From NCBI RefSeq assembly GCF_000787575.1, contig NW_012236531.1:125490-189489 (forward strand): DNA of 64,000 nt, written 5' to 3'. The position numbers were made by a program, and so were the translations under genes. This document shows, piece after piece, positions 1 through 12,040 of this stretch. Each line of letters starts with the position of its first letter. Within the stretch, counting starts at the first letter, position 1. The DNA is from Acytostelium subglobosum LB1 (taxonomy: Eukaryota; Evosea; Eumycetozoa; Acytosteliales; Acytosteliaceae). The notes under the pieces are model-generated. The model had not been told where the DNA came from. It worked only from the letters and a program-made list of their open reading frames with translations, and did no database searches.

Positions 1-749
1 CCAACACCAACAACAGCGTCCCCACACTATCACTGCCACCTGCAAGTCAGTCGCGACCAATTCAATGTAATATACCAAAGAGCAAGATACACTTGTCCAT
101 AAGAAAGCGATCACCATCCAAGCAACATCAACACCATCATCATCAACATCAACAACAACAACAGACACAACATCAGACACAGACAATGGATAACATTGTC
201 AACAACATCCAAACAACTACAACTACAGCGTCTCCTCCTCCCACACAGCCGGCCCAAGTGCCTGCCTCAATGGTCATATTTAGCAACATCAATGGGTGGC
301 GACCATCCACCAAGACTGGTCCCGCCTGGGATCTATCCATATCCATAACAGGATGTTGTAACTTACGTACCCATACTGTAAGTTTGATTGATTGATTGAT
401 GTCCAAGACACTCACTAACTTACTATATATACAGGAATACAAGATACAGGTAAAGACAAGCTTTGCGGAATGGACAGTGTTTAGACGATACAATAACTTC
501 TTGCTGCTTGATAAGAAGCTGCGTAGGGTAAGCAGTGTTGATAGGAAGTTATTGTTGGTGTTGCCATCCAAGAAGTTGTTGTCATTCTCCAACGAGGTCA
601 TTAGGAGTAGACAGGTATCACTACAAACATACTTGACCACATTGTTACAATCACATCCTGGTCTGTTCTACAGTGAATCCATTGTCAATCTATTCTTCAA
701 TGGTGACTTTACCTCTGACATGTTCACAGTTTCCGCTCAACAATTATAA
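1..749 (+). CDS. PX-domain (phosphoinositide-binding) protein, 3' part
   Basis: The 5' end lies outside the window: the frame is open from base 3, and no ATG precedes the His/Gln-rich tract, so the real start is upstream. Two exons are seen, up to 377 and 435-749; the 57-nt intron begins GTAAGT, contains TGAT repeats and joins in phase 0. About 229 residues are visible. The first half is low complexity (Gln/His, then Thr/Pro). The C-terminal about 125 residues are a PX domain: the core YKIQVKTS, then W-TVFRRY with the Arg-Arg-Tyr that contacts PI3P in sorting nexins, then LPSKK and the helical end QTYL. PX proteins bind endosomal phosphoinositides. The PX domain ends almost at the C-terminus and no BAR domain is visible here, so whether this is a sorting nexin is undecided. 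Confidence 0.85.
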
Positions 750-820
750 TCACTCATTCTTTCATTCATTCATTATCATCATCATCTATTAAACAAAGTT
801 GGATATTGTACATGTACCAG

Positions 821-864
821 GTTAGGGCAAGGGTAAGGGTAAGGGTAAGGGTTAGGGTTGGGTT
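821..864 (+). repeat. Interstitial telomere-like GGGTAA/GGGTTA tract
   Basis: A short G-rich run of six to seven GGGTAA, GGGTTA and GGGTTG units lies in the 219-bp spacer between the PX gene and the B-box/kelch gene. It resembles degenerate telomeric DNA but is embedded between ordinary genes, so it is interstitial. Confidence 0.7.
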
Positions 865-968
865 TCGAGAAAGTGGGAGAATCGCAAGATTTGAAGACAA
901 TAGTATCTCTCACTTTGTTCATTCCTTCATTCATCCACTCATTCATTCAATCGTTCATATAAGATCAC

Positions 969-2987
969 ATGATGGATAGAACATCAACAACATCAACAAC
1001 AACTACAGAAACAACAGAAACAATAGAAACAACAGATAGATGTCATATACATAGTGATTGTAAAGTTGACTCTATTTGTCTATCTTGTAGACTACTCACT
1101 TGTAAACGATGTTCGGATAATCATATGGGTCATGAGTATGCAGAGTTGGACAAGGTTAGACAGAGTAATCAAGAACATATGGGTCCGGCCATCGACCGTA
1201 TCTGGACATTGGTTAGACAGCATGTTGGAATGATACGTCATCACGAAGAGCAAGAGCGATCGGTACACCGATTCTTTGAACAACTGTACAACTTTATCAT
1301 GGTGGAGGAGAAGAAGGTTTCAAAGCCATTTCAACAGCAACGAGACAAGAGCATGGCGCGACTCGATGAGCTGCTTGGTCACATTGACAAGCTGACCTCT
1401 ACCATGTCCACGCCGCCCACCTACACAGTGGCCAGCGATGAGAATCATCATCTCTATCACGCCGACTATGACTCTGTCTACCAAGAGTACTTGTCATCGC
1501 TGACCAACGGCGGGCGAGACGATGACAGTGATGGCGACCTCGACCAACATGATCAATCAAACACAACGCAAAGTCTACAGTCATTGCCAGCTGAACAACT
1601 CAAAGCATTGGTTGACAAGCATCAGACTATCACAGACTTTATTCAATCGAGCCGATTACAAGAAGTAGTGGGCGAAGACAATGACAAGGACAAGGACAAG
1701 GAAAAGGACATCACAACACTCCCATCAAATGTGTTTAGACAACTGCTCAAACTTGAAGCGGCAGAGTTTGCTCTGGAGACGGATAATGACGAGGAGGATA
1801 TATTGTGTGGCTTTGGATTCGACGCGTCATTGTTGGAGAAGCTAAAGGCTGACTTGAAGAATGTGTACGAGGTGGACTTCTCGAGTGCACAGTCAGTGGC
1901 CACACCGCCACGCTCACAACTCTATTCACAATACCGTCTGAGCAGCATCTATCTGCTGGGCGGCTACGACTATCCCAAGTTCCACCCGCTCACCTTTGAC
2001 ATTTACGACCTGGCCACAGACGACTGGACCTCACGCATGACTCACGAGCTGTTCACGCCCGGCTCCTTCACGCCCTTCACCAACCCCTTCATGTCGGCAG
2101 TCAACACGGGCGATCGCATCTATTTGTTTGGAGGCGACGCCGAGTCTAGCCACTACTTTGTCTACGACCTCAAGGCCAAGGCCTGGGAGAAGCCCATTGC
2201 ACGCCGGCTATTGTCGGCGGGCGGCATGGGCATCTCGGCCTGCTACGACGGACAACGCTACATCCATCTGACTGGCGGCTACAGTCACCAACGATGTCTG
2301 GACCGCGTGGACCGGTTCGACGTGTCCACTGGCGAGTTCATACTAAACGTTGGCAAGCTTGTCGAGCCACTCTACAACGCATTCACCTTCTGGCATGACT
2401 CGCACCTCTTTGTCATTGGCGGATGGCATGATCGACGCGAGGGCACCAACAATCCCACCCTGGCCATGTACCATCTCAGCACCAACAACATACTCTCTAC
2501 AATCTCAAACAACAATGACAACTCAAACAATGGTGGTGGATCACTCAAAGACTCTCAAGGATCAGGATCAGGATCAGGCTCAGGATCAATCAGTAATAGT
2601 ATAAGTGAACAGAGTCTGGTGTCATGTGTGGACTTGAAGTGCACGTCTGGTGTGGAACGAGCATGTTTCGATCCGATACAAGGCAATGTTTACTATATGG
2701 GCTCGGATGAAGTGTTGTTCAGGATCAATGTGGAGACGGAAAAGGTTGAGATACTACAGCCCGTTCCACTAAGCTTTGAAGAGTCTGAAAAAGGTATACA
2801 TGGAGCATCATTAATATTTGGAATGGACAATAATAATGGATCGAATCTACATCTCATTGGTGGAAACATCAACTTTGTCTATCAAGTCAGCAGTGCAACC
2901 TGGAAACGACTTCAATCGCCTCCAACCGATTCAACGTGGCAATCAGCAACAGGTGTCACTAATTCACTCACTCAATCACTTACATAA
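969..2987 (+). CDS. B-box zinc finger / kelch-repeat protein
   Basis: An uninterrupted frame of 672 residues starts at tandem ATGs. After a Thr-rich leader, a B-box follows: Cys25-x2-His28, Cys37-x2-Cys40, Cys45-x2-Cys48, His52-x2-His55. A helical stretch (about 60-150) and an acidic linker (about 180-300) lead to a kelch-type propeller from about 325 to the end, with blade signatures such as IYLLGGYDY, IYLFGGD, IHLTGGY, LFVIGGW and LHLIGGN. A Gly-Ser tract (about 535-545) sits between blades. Family knowledge suggests protein-protein interaction or ubiquitin-ligase adaptor roles; there is no RING. The last residues (after SATG) look like read-through into a short intron with ATCA-type repeats, so the true C-terminus may lie in an undetected small exon before about 3050. 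Confidence 0.85.
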   Translation: MMDRTSTTSTTTTETTETIETTDRCHIHSDCKVDSICLSCRLLTCKRCSDNHMGHEYAELDKVRQSNQEHMGPAIDRIWTLVRQHVGMIRHHEEQERSVHRFFEQLYNFIMVEEKKVSKPFQQQRDKSMARLDELLGHIDKLTSTMSTPPTYTVASDENHHLYHADYDSVYQEYLSSLTNGGRDDDSDGDLDQHDQSNTTQSLQSLPAEQLKALVDKHQTITDFIQSSRLQEVVGEDNDKDKDKEKDITTLPSNVFRQLLKLEAAEFALETDNDEEDILCGFGFDASLLEKLKADLKNVYEVDFSSAQSVATPPRSQLYSQYRLSSIYLLGGYDYPKFHPLTFDIYDLATDDWTSRMTHELFTPGSFTPFTNPFMSAVNTGDRIYLFGGDAESSHYFVYDLKAKAWEKPIARRLLSAGGMGISACYDGQRYIHLTGGYSHQRCLDRVDRFDVSTGEFILNVGKLVEPLYNAFTFWHDSHLFVIGGWHDRREGTNNPTLAMYHLSTNNILSTISNNNDNSNNGGGSLKDSQGSGSGSGSGSISNSISEQSLVSCVDLKCTSGVERACFDPIQGNVYYMGSDEVLFRINVETEKVEILQPVPLSFEESEKGIHGASLIFGMDNNNGSNLHLIGGNINFVYQVSSATWKRLQSPPTDSTWQSATGVTNSLTQSLT

Positions 2988-3240
2988 ATTGGACATCATA
3001 TCACGTGTCCGATGCAAGGCCCATCGATGGATTGATCTGATTGATTGATTTTGGATGTGGGGTGGGTCCATTGAGGACCAAGTTGCAAAAATGGATTTTG
3101 TAGGTTTGGTGGGCAAACGGGGTGGTTTGGAGATTGTTGATGCTTGGCTTGGGTTGGATCAATGAATGAATGTGAGTTAGATTGTTAGTTAGTGAAAGAG
3201 TGAGTGAGAGTTAGATACATTGTTGTATCTGTTGTGTACA

Positions 3241-6211
3241 ATGACAACAGATACGTCTAATACGACATCGACATCAACAAATACGACAACAGCAACGACA
3301 ACGACGACAACTTGGAAGTCACATCACATGAGTGTATCACTGGCAGCGAGTACATCAGTCGATCACTCATTATCATCAATGTCATCAACAACAGTAACAA
3401 CAACAGATAACAATCAAATAGATGGAGGCGCGGCGACCAATGCACAGGGAAGCGCAGCAAGTGCATCTTCACCAGCAGCCAACAACATCAACAACAAGAA
3501 AGTGACAGCAGTTAACATTTGTACATTGTTAGAGGCGATAAAGAAAGATGACAGGGAGTTTATAATGGAGTTTTGTAGGATTAATGTACGAGTGATGGCA
3601 AAGCTGGATCTGAGAGATAGTGACGGCCGAACACCACTTCATCACTGTGTCGAGTACGATGCCTACTCGTCTCTCGAAGTCTTTCTCACACAGACCAACC
3701 TGCTCAACGACATTGTGCACAGGGATCGCGACGATTGGTCCCCTCTACACTATGCCGCACTCTTTGATCGCATCGAGTGTGCCCTCCTTCTGATACAGCA
3801 TCAGGTCAACATCAACGCGCCCACGAACGAGTCATGGACACCATTACATGTCTGGTATGTTTATAGCTGTGCACTTACCTGTCGCGATCACTACCCTCAT
3901 TGACTAATTCAATCAATCAGTGCTTGGAGAGGACATTCAGACTTTGCTGCGATGCTCATTGAGAAGAAGGCAAAGCTGTCGTTGAAGAATAAGCAGGGAC
4001 TGACAGCTCAACAGTTGGCATTGAACTCCTATCACTTTGCTTTGGCCAATGAGATTGGTGAGGCATTACAGACAAGGGACGACGATGATCATCTCTCAAA
4101 CATCATCACAGACGAGCTATCACAAGAGATCTTGGCCACAATACAACGTGGCGAAGTGTTGACCCTGGACACATCAATGTAAGCGAGATAGAGTCGATGT
4201 GATGGCCTTGCATGTGTCGCACTGACTAACTGATATCCCCACACGACAGCAACTACAATAATGTTAGAGATATACAGGGTATCACTGCTCTGCACTTGTG
4301 TGCACTCCATGACATGGCAGAGACGGTGGTACAGTTGATGGAGCGAGGTGGAATGCATGTAAATATAGTAGACAACAATGGAAGAACTCCCTTGCACTAT
4401 GCCGCGTATGCCGGCAAGATCGACGCGATGAAGGCACTGATTCAGCATGGTGCCATTGTAAATATTAGCCTTGGAAACACGGTGGTTGTCGGCTCGTCCG
4501 CCGCCGCCAACGCCGCCAACATTGGTGGAAAGGTACGCAAGGAGTACGGCATCACACCCCTGCACGAAGCGGCCTCGAGCGGACATGTCAAGGCCGTGGC
4601 CTTGCTCTGTGCCAATCAGGCCCAGGTCAACGCTCGATCATACTATGGCACACCCCTGCACTACGCTGCATCGATTGGCGCAGCTGACTGCGTTCGCTTC
4701 TTGTTGGAGAATGGTGCCGACATTAGGATACGATCGGATCAGGGCATGACACCGCTGCACGTGGCCGCCTTCCATGGATGGACAGAGTGCATCACCACGC
4801 TGGTGGCGGGTGGCGCTGAGGTCAACTCCAAGTGCGAGGATGGCAGCACACCATTGCTCAAGGCGACACTTGGTGCATCTGGCTCCGAGACCAAGGAGCA
4901 CAACCTGCAATGTATCAATTCGTTGTTGGAGCGAGGTGCTGATCCAAACATCCCCAACGATCAAGATGAAACAGCACTACACTTTGCCGTCTATTATGGT
5001 CTGGCGGAAATTGCACAGGTACTCATTGGACGTGGCGCCAACCTAGAGGCACGCGACAAATGGGGCGAAACTCCACTCCACAAGTCGGTGTACCAGAATC
5101 AAAACAGGACTCTCGAGTTGCTGATTGGAATGGGCGCTAGGATGACTGCAAGCAACTATGAAGGCGAGACAGCACTTCATGTGGCCGTGCGCAAGAGTGC
5201 CTCTGAGTGCACACACTCACTTGTGGCCAAGAACGCGCCGCTCGACTCACTCAACAAGTACGGCGAAACACCCCTTCACTACGCCTGCATCAACGGCTCG
5301 ATCGAGTTGACAATGTTATTCCTGGAGAAGGGCGCCACGCCCCATCTACCCGATGCACAGGGCGACATCCCATTGATGGTAGCACTGCGCAAGGGATACA
5401 CAGAGATCGCATTGGCATTGATCAGATGGGGTGTTCAAGGAGGCAAGAAGACCAGCGAGATGGCGACACGTGACTCATTCTCAGGCGAAGTCAGAGAGTC
5501 TCCACTCGTCTCGCCCATGCTACTCCCCAACCACTACAACGAACATGCACTTCATCCTGCTGCAATGGCTGGATACAACGATTGTGTACTGGCATTGCTT
5601 GGAGTGGGTGCTGACATCAATGAGAGCGAGTGCTATGGCAACACACCCTTGCATGGCGCATGCTACAGTGGCAATGCAGACCTCGTCGACATGATGATCA
5701 ATATGGGTGCAGACGTCAATCGAACGAATAAGGATCATGTCACTCCACTGCATGTGGCTGCACTATGTGGACATTCGAGAGTGGTCGAGGTGTTGATGTC
5801 CAAGAATGTCAACTGCAATCGATGTGATCGCAATGGAAACACACCACTACACTGTGCATCGTTGGCAGGTGATATCAACTCAATCACCTTAATGCTACAA
5901 TCCAATGAAGTATCAATCGATGTCAAGAACTCCAAGCAATGGACTCCACTACATATGGCATCATCAGCTGGACATCTAATGTAAGTTAGTCCTCCATATC
6001 ATACTTCAATCATTCAAATACTAACAATCAAAATCATATGATAATCATTAGATGTGCAAGGTTCTTAATTAATAATGGCGCCAATCCTAGTATTAAGGAT
6101 ATATCTGGAGATACTGCATTTGATATTGCCAAGTCGTCTGGACATATTGACACTGCAGCCTTCCTAAGGAACATTAAGCCAAAGAAGGCTTTGAAGCTGT
6201 TTGGCAACTAG
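3241..6211 (+). CDS. Ankyrin-repeat protein, about 920 aa
   Basis: Four exons are inferred: 3241-3854, 3921-4178, 4250-5980 and 6052-6211. All junctions are GT/AG and keep frame, giving 920 residues. The start is the first ATG, before a Thr/Asn/Ser-rich leader of about 90 residues. The rest is nearly all ankyrin repeats, about 18-20 of them, with the usual G-x-TPLH-x-A and GAD-x-N signatures (for example YGITPLHEAA, KWGETPLHK, YGNTPLHGA). Short loops interrupt the array near residues 390-400 (Ala-rich) and about 710-745 (Lys/Ser-rich). No kinase, SOCS box, membrane segment or other catalytic domain is visible, so it is probably a scaffold. A ligand cannot be inferred. The C-terminus is basic (KPKKALKLFGN). 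Confidence 0.9.
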
Positions 6212-6391
6212 TTAACTGCGAGAGATATAGCCAGCCAGCCATGGCCCATGGGCCAAGCTAGGCCTTCGATTTATTTATTAATGATTCCACACAACGACCA
6301 ACATCCCATCAGGCACACATCCAAAGCCCCCAACCTTGTATTATAATAAACACGATCATTGAATGATCAACGACCATCACCTCGGGTAATA

Positions 6392-7980
6392 CTATATCGT
6401 ATTCTGATTTACTGAAGAGTTGGACAGCTGTATCAATGAGTTTACAATCTTTAGAAGGTTCTTCAATCCAAACAGATATCCTTCATCAATATTGTTGTTG
6501 TTGGTATTACTACACTCTGATGTTGATGTTGATAATGATGATGTTGAAGTTGATAATGATGGTGATGTTGGTGTTGACTTGTCATGAATGCCATTATGAA
6601 TGGTCGGACTGGCATGTGCAAAGTCCACCATCTTGATGCTTAACTTGGCGTCTTGAAGATTGTTACTGCTGCCATCGTAGATGAACAACAATGAACCACC
6701 GTAGAACTTGTAGCATTGTTGTTGTTCAAACAGTGTGACAAACTGTGCCAACCTCTTTGAAATGGCCGTCAGCAGCTCAGTCCTAAGTCTAACGCCATTG
6801 TCTAGGAACTTGCATATGACCATCGGTACATCATTGGCTCGCAACTGTCTGCCATAATATTTATCAAACGCTTGATACTCTGAAGTGTTCTGGTCGAATA
6901 CCTTTAGACCACATACTCTGAAGCCTAGTGCAGAGGATGTTGTGGCACGACATTTTTGTTCCATCTTTGTTATCTTCTCAATTGGTGAATTGACTCCATG
7001 TTGCCTCGTTCCCATCTTTAGATCAAGTATACATGGATGTTTACATAAGAATGTCAAGTCTTCTATCTTTATATACACTATATATAGTTTGATTGATTGA
7101 TTGACATGTTAGGAAATATGAATGAATGATATATGGAATAGTTCCATCCAAACTTACAATTCTGATTCTCCTTTGGCATCTTTACAAGTTTGTTCCTCCA
7201 GTGATCATAGTCGAATATTGAAGAGGATGAACTGTTCTTGCATGATTGTTCCAGATAGTCGTGATCCAATGATTTGAGGTCAATCACACCATAGTACTTG
7301 GGTGTAAAGTCCAAGAACTCGGGATGTGACTCCAATGAGTTGTAGAATTGATACTCTGTCGACACCAGAGGCTTCAGCACCTTGCCATCCGGCAGTTTGA
7401 ACAGTGGTGCTTGACCGGCAACCTGATGTGACAGCAAGTTCAAGTCTGGTATTGACACTGATATACTTCTTTTTCTGTTACTTGGTGGCAGTAGTGATGA
7501 TTGTTGATCTTGGTCTCCTTCCTCCTCTGTCTTGTTGGCTTCTTCTTCGAATGATGGTGGTGTGATTGATATCATTGGCATTGTCGGTTGAGATGGTGGT
7601 ACTGCTGCGGCTGTCACTACATGTGATGGCGAATTCATTGAAGGTGGAGACGATTGTTGTTGAAATGGTTCAAACACTGACATGAAAGTTGGTGATGTCG
7701 ACAGAGATTGTGATATTCTATTTCCGCTATGATTGATCTCTATTGGTTTGGTATGACAGACATGATAGTCTTTGTTCAAGTCAAGTATTGAGCTACCTTG
7801 TGAATGTGATGATGTTGATAATGATGATGTTGAAGGAGGTGTAATATACATTGTGTTTCCGCAATGACTACTACTAATTCCTCCATTATAACTACTACTA
7901 CTATTCATTATTGTTGCCATTGTTTCATTGATATCGTTATTATTACAAACTTGATATGAAGTTGTAAGAGTAGGTATCAT
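6392..7980 (-). CDS. Inositol polyphosphate kinase (IPK superfamily, IP6K/IPMK-like)
   Basis: Two exons, 7980-7158 and 7077-6392, joined in phase 1 across an 80-nt intron, give 502 residues. The upstream frame has only GTG before 7980, so ATG 7980 is used. The first 200 residues are Ser/Asn/Pro-rich and probably disordered. The kinase part carries the family signature P-x3-D-x-K-x-G as PCILDLKMG (Asp293, Lys295), spanning the region just after the splice junction, then the GGSLLFIYD strand (the SSLL-like motif) and MVDFAH, whose Asp (about 425) binds metal. The family phosphorylates inositol phosphates and makes inositol pyrophosphates; Dictyostelium is known for very high InsP7/InsP8 levels. 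Whether this is the InsP6 kinase or the multikinase paralogue cannot be settled from motifs alone. Confidence 0.88.
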
Positions 7981-8624
7981 ATTAATGTTGTTATTTAGAA
8001 GCTCCACTTTTAAAATTACTATTATCTGTTTTGTTTAAATAAATAAATATTACTATTATTGTTGTTATTATTATTATTATAGGTTTGTATCTGTACTGTT
8101 TGTTTGTTTTGAATGAAATGGAATAATGAGAAACATTAATACTTTCAGATCTTTTTATTCTTCAAGGTCAAACAAACTTCTGTTCTTCTCTTGCTTTTGT
8201 TTGTTTGTCTCAAAACAACAACAATGTTTGCAAACAAAAATCATTCATTTCTCAAAAACTGAGCAATTACTTACTTGTAGAGATATATGTATTAATAATG
8301 TTTATATGAATTGATGAATGAATGAAATTGAATTGAATTGAATATAGTCACACTATTCTCACTTTGAAATTGAATCGCATTCACTTCAATGTTGGGAATG
8401 GTGTGATGATGTGGTCGTGGTGATGTGAGTTGGTTGTTGGATTGGGGGTTCTGTTGTTGTGTGGTGTGTGGTTCGTATGATCGAGTATGATTGTGTGTGT
8501 AAGGTGTGTGAGTGTATATTCGTGGTCTACAGTATGACCCCCATTATCATCATATATATATTATATCGGCATGTTTATTGACCTTCTTCAATCAATCAAT
8601 TAATTAATCAATGAATCAATCAAA
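7981..8624. other. Intergenic, kinase 5' region / translocase 3' region
   Basis: About 640 bp without a supportable gene. It holds AT-rich stretches with ATT repeats near 8040-8080 (upstream of the kinase start) and TG-rich sequence at 8395-8520. No RNA gene was recognised. Confidence 0.5.
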
Positions 8625-9214
8625 TTAATCATGGCTCATAAAATGATCCATCATCGCTCCAAACAATGCAAAACCTACACATCCACCTGCTGCCGCTTTA
8701 GGTCCGGCTGTATTCAAACATGACGTGTGTTAGTCCTTTTGATGTCCTACCACTGAGTCGATCGAGATAAACATACCTTTTCCTGCCAGTACTGCGCCAG
8801 TTGCACAACCTGCGTATAGTGCGTTTAACTTGTCTGAACGACCACGAGCCTTCTCAATGACACATTCGGTGCCACTGTACATCAGTGTGATCAGTGCGAA
8901 TGACTTGGCACTGCGAATACCTGCGCGACCTTGCTCCTTGAATCCATCGATAACCTGCTTCCACATGGGCGCCGGTGTAGTCGGCTCGATGAAGCCACTG
9001 TTTGGCGAGAACAGCGCACCAAAGAAGAATCCAAGTCCACCACCCATCACACCGCCTCTAACTGCGGCTGTTATACAACTGTTCATAATCATAGCACCTG
9101 TCGCATCATAAGGTGGTATATTTCTTAATATAAGGCACAGCCAACNTTTAGATTGATATCCTCTCGCAGCAGACTCAATGCAAATGCGTTAGCTTCCTTT
9201 TTCAGCTCCTCCAT
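8625..9214 (-). CDS. Mitochondrial inner-membrane translocase subunit, Tim17/22/23 family (Tim22-like)
   Basis: The last exon (8707-8625) joins the preceding one, which ends at 8777, through a 68-nt intron in phase 1. The protein carries Tim22-type Gly-rich membrane segments: [17 protein letters not shown], the mid-region [17 protein letters not shown], the [19 protein letters not shown] loop-helix, and the C-terminal [17 protein letters not shown]. The R-x-K-x2-D-x-N-A pattern is diagnostic for the family. Tim22 inserts carrier proteins into the inner membrane. The start is the ATG at 9214 ([11 protein letters not shown]), but the reading frame shifts relative to the body at an undetermined base, 9146. 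Either a base or bases are missing there, or an unrecognised short intron lies between 9146 and 9100. The body itself is intact. Confidence 0.8.
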
Positions 9215-9532
9215 CGTCTTTGGTTGTTGAGGTTTGTTGATTCATATCTCTATCTCTATCTCTATCTGTATGTATGTGTATTATGTATGAATGTAGTATA
9301 TATATATAATTATACAATGTTGTGTTTGTTATCAATAAATGAATGAATGAATGAAGACGAGTTGATTACGCAAGATTGTTGCCGAGTCCCATAAATTGAG
9401 ATTGGTTTTTTCATTGCCAGATTCGTTCGTCAAACATCAACCAGGTACAAAGTTGTTGACTTCATTCGTTAATTCATGAGTTTAATAATAACAATATTAA
9501 TTGTAAAGATAGATAATATATAATATATAATA
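9215..9532. other. Divergent promoter region
   Basis: About 320 bp separate the Tim22-like gene (-) from the LRR gene (+). It is AT-rich with TATA-like runs near 9295-9310 and 9510-9530 and GAATGAAT repeats near 9340. Nothing else is seen. Confidence 0.4.
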
Positions 9533-10946
9533 ATGGCTTGGGGAACATTACTTAATAGTGAGGAACAGGCAAAGGCTCAGATAACAGCATTGACACAACA
9601 ACTTAGAAGAAATGCAATTCAATCAATGTTCCTCATTCAATCATTCGTGACAGTGACACCAGAGTCTGCTGCACTCATCAGTGATGCACTTCAATCAAAC
9701 ACCTCCCTAACCGAGTTAAACCTAAGTGGTCATAACCTAGGTGTTGGTATGTTCACTCAAACAATCAATCAAACAAGTTTGAATACATACTTATACAATC
9801 ACATTCTTAGATGGTTGCAAGGCATTGAGCAATGCTATCAAGTCACATGGAGGATTGACACGTGTATCTTTGGGACATGAGACATTGGGATCGGATCATG
9901 ATCAACTTGAATTGTTGATGGATGGAATGTTACAATGCAAGTCATTGTTGCATATTGATTTGGCAAAGAGATCATTCAATGCATTGAGTATGAAGATTGT
10001 GGAGAAGTATGTAGTGGAACATGTTAATATTACAATGATAACCAGTTTGGATCTATCCCAGAATGCATTGGATAATGAATCATTGTCATCACTCGCTCGT
10101 GTACTCAATCATACCAAGGTCAACAATCTAAATCTTTCACTCAACTCATTTGATCACAATGGATTGGAATCATTCGTGGACATCATCCTACAACAGTCGT
10201 CTACCAAACTAAACTTGATCAACTTGACAGGCAATCAACTTGGTAATGGAGGTGGGCAACAAGTCGCCAGATTGATGCAAGCCAACAGATTGCACGAGGT
10301 TGAGATCAATGAATGTCATATTGGCGACGAGGGCGCCAACGCACTCGGCCAAGCTTTGGTCCAATGGCAGGGACTCCACCTTGCCGCGTCAGAGAATGCT
10401 GGATTCTCCAATGGACTCGCATTGGGCATCAGAGAGGCACTCAAGTCCTCATCACAGGTCCAACCTGGACAACTAAGTCATCTAGCATTGCGCGGATGCA
10501 ACATTGGAGATGAGGGCGTCATGGCCATCGCCGAAGCAATTCAAGGTGGACGTTTGCCAAAGCTGACTGTATTGGACATTGCTGTAAACTCACTGACATT
10601 GCAAGCATTGCAGGCAATTGGTACAGTGCTGATGGCAGACAACCCCAGCACAATTATCAGTCTCGACATTAGTTGCAATGATCTTGGTTTGCCTGGTGTG
10701 GAACTAATTGGACAATGGTTACAATCAAACAAACTACAATCCCTTGAAACATTATCATTGAACAAGATCAACATTGGAATTAATGGACAACTTGCCCTTT
10801 GCAAATCACTCACCAAGTTCCCTGCCTCACTCAAGATCATCGAATCCATGGGCAACTCTGGCAATGTAGAAGAGAGTGACGATGACTTCCTCGACGCACT
10901 CGATGACCTCTACGAAGAGACCATCATTGACTTTAAGTGGAAATAA
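9533..10946 (+). CDS. Leucine-rich-repeat protein, ribonuclease-inhibitor type
   Basis: Exons 9533-9746 and 9811-10946 are joined in phase 1 and give 449 residues. The start is the first ATG after an AT-rich leader. The protein is built of long (about 28-32 residue) LRRs with consensus such as LTELNLSGHNLG, ITSLDLSQNALD, LNLINLTGNQLGNGG and LSHLALRGCNIGDEG, typical of the RNI-like class. No signal peptide, F-box, NACHT or membrane segment is visible. The C-terminus is strongly acidic (EESDDDFLDALDDL), reminiscent of Ran GTPase-activating protein, which combines this LRR class with an acidic tail. RanGAP1 is therefore the first alternative to test, but its catalytic arginine loop was not identified with confidence. 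Confidence 0.82.
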
Positions 10947-11499
10947 TAATAAGTAAACGATTTGGATCAGTCAACCAATCTTTTTGAAGATGGCAGATGA
11001 CAACTTTTTTTTTTCATTCTTGTTTTCAAACCGACAAAAAATCTCAATGATGAAAAAGTCGAACAAAAACTTGCCATCTCCCACTCAGAGTGATGATACT
11101 TCGTTTTCTAGTTAAACAGAAATGTGATGATGTCGAGTGTGTGGCGATGCATTGCACCACAATGTAATCAATGGGAGGTTGCAGTACTCTGGCACAAGCA
11201 GGACATCCACCCTATTATTGCGGAACAACATCATTACAACCACAAACACACCAATCTATTTACATTTATTCATGTTCATTCATTCATTCATTTATTCATT
11301 ATTCGTTTATATTATACAAATATATATATTACTATTATTTATTTATACTTTGTATAAGTACACATACCTACCTCACCTCTATCATCATTGATTGATTAAA
11401 TGATATAGTCTCACGAGAGACATAAAAGACACAACAATAGATACATATACAGATAGACAAAGAGGGAGTAGTAGTAGTAGTAGTAGTAGTAGTAGGAAG
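10947..11499. other. Intergenic region with TAG trinucleotide tract
   Basis: About 550 bp without a supportable gene. A (TAG)n run at about 11467-11496 lies directly before the next start codon, in its probable 5' leader. AT-rich CATT/TTAT repeats occupy 11260-11350. Confidence 0.5.
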
Positions 11500-11996
11500 A
11501 TGAATAATATATATTATATACAATTATCTATATTGGCTATATTCATTGCCAATATATTATATAGTTGGTCATTAGAAGGCAAGAAAGATGTTGATTGGAT
11601 ACATCATCATATTGGTATATTCGGTGTCTATATCTTTATTGCATCAATACTCTACTTTGCAGGATTCTTTGTAATGATATTACTAAGTTTCACTGACTTT
11701 TTAAATGATAACAATAGTAATAATAACATTAATAATAGTAATAATAATAGTAATAATAGTAATAATAAGGAAATTAATAAGTTTAGTAAACTATTTATGA
11801 ATATTGATCGTAGAGCTATACGTGCAATTGCATCTCTATGTTTGATAGTCACTATTTTCCAATTTTTAAGCGACACCGATGCATCACTTGAGCGTCATGG
11901 TCAGTACAACCTAATCATCCTTGTTGGTATCGAGATCCTATATACATCAATAGCATTATTCTGGATCATTACATTAAGGTATGTCATCATTCATCA

Positions 11997-12040
<44 letters not shown>

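Noticed and set aside
7981-8007. Kinase start at 8007
   Set aside because: The codon is GTG; the first in-frame ATG is at 7980.
9825-9850. Separate start for the second exon of the LRR gene
   Set aside because: The codon is TTG and the frame is joined smoothly to the first exon by a normal GT/AG intron.
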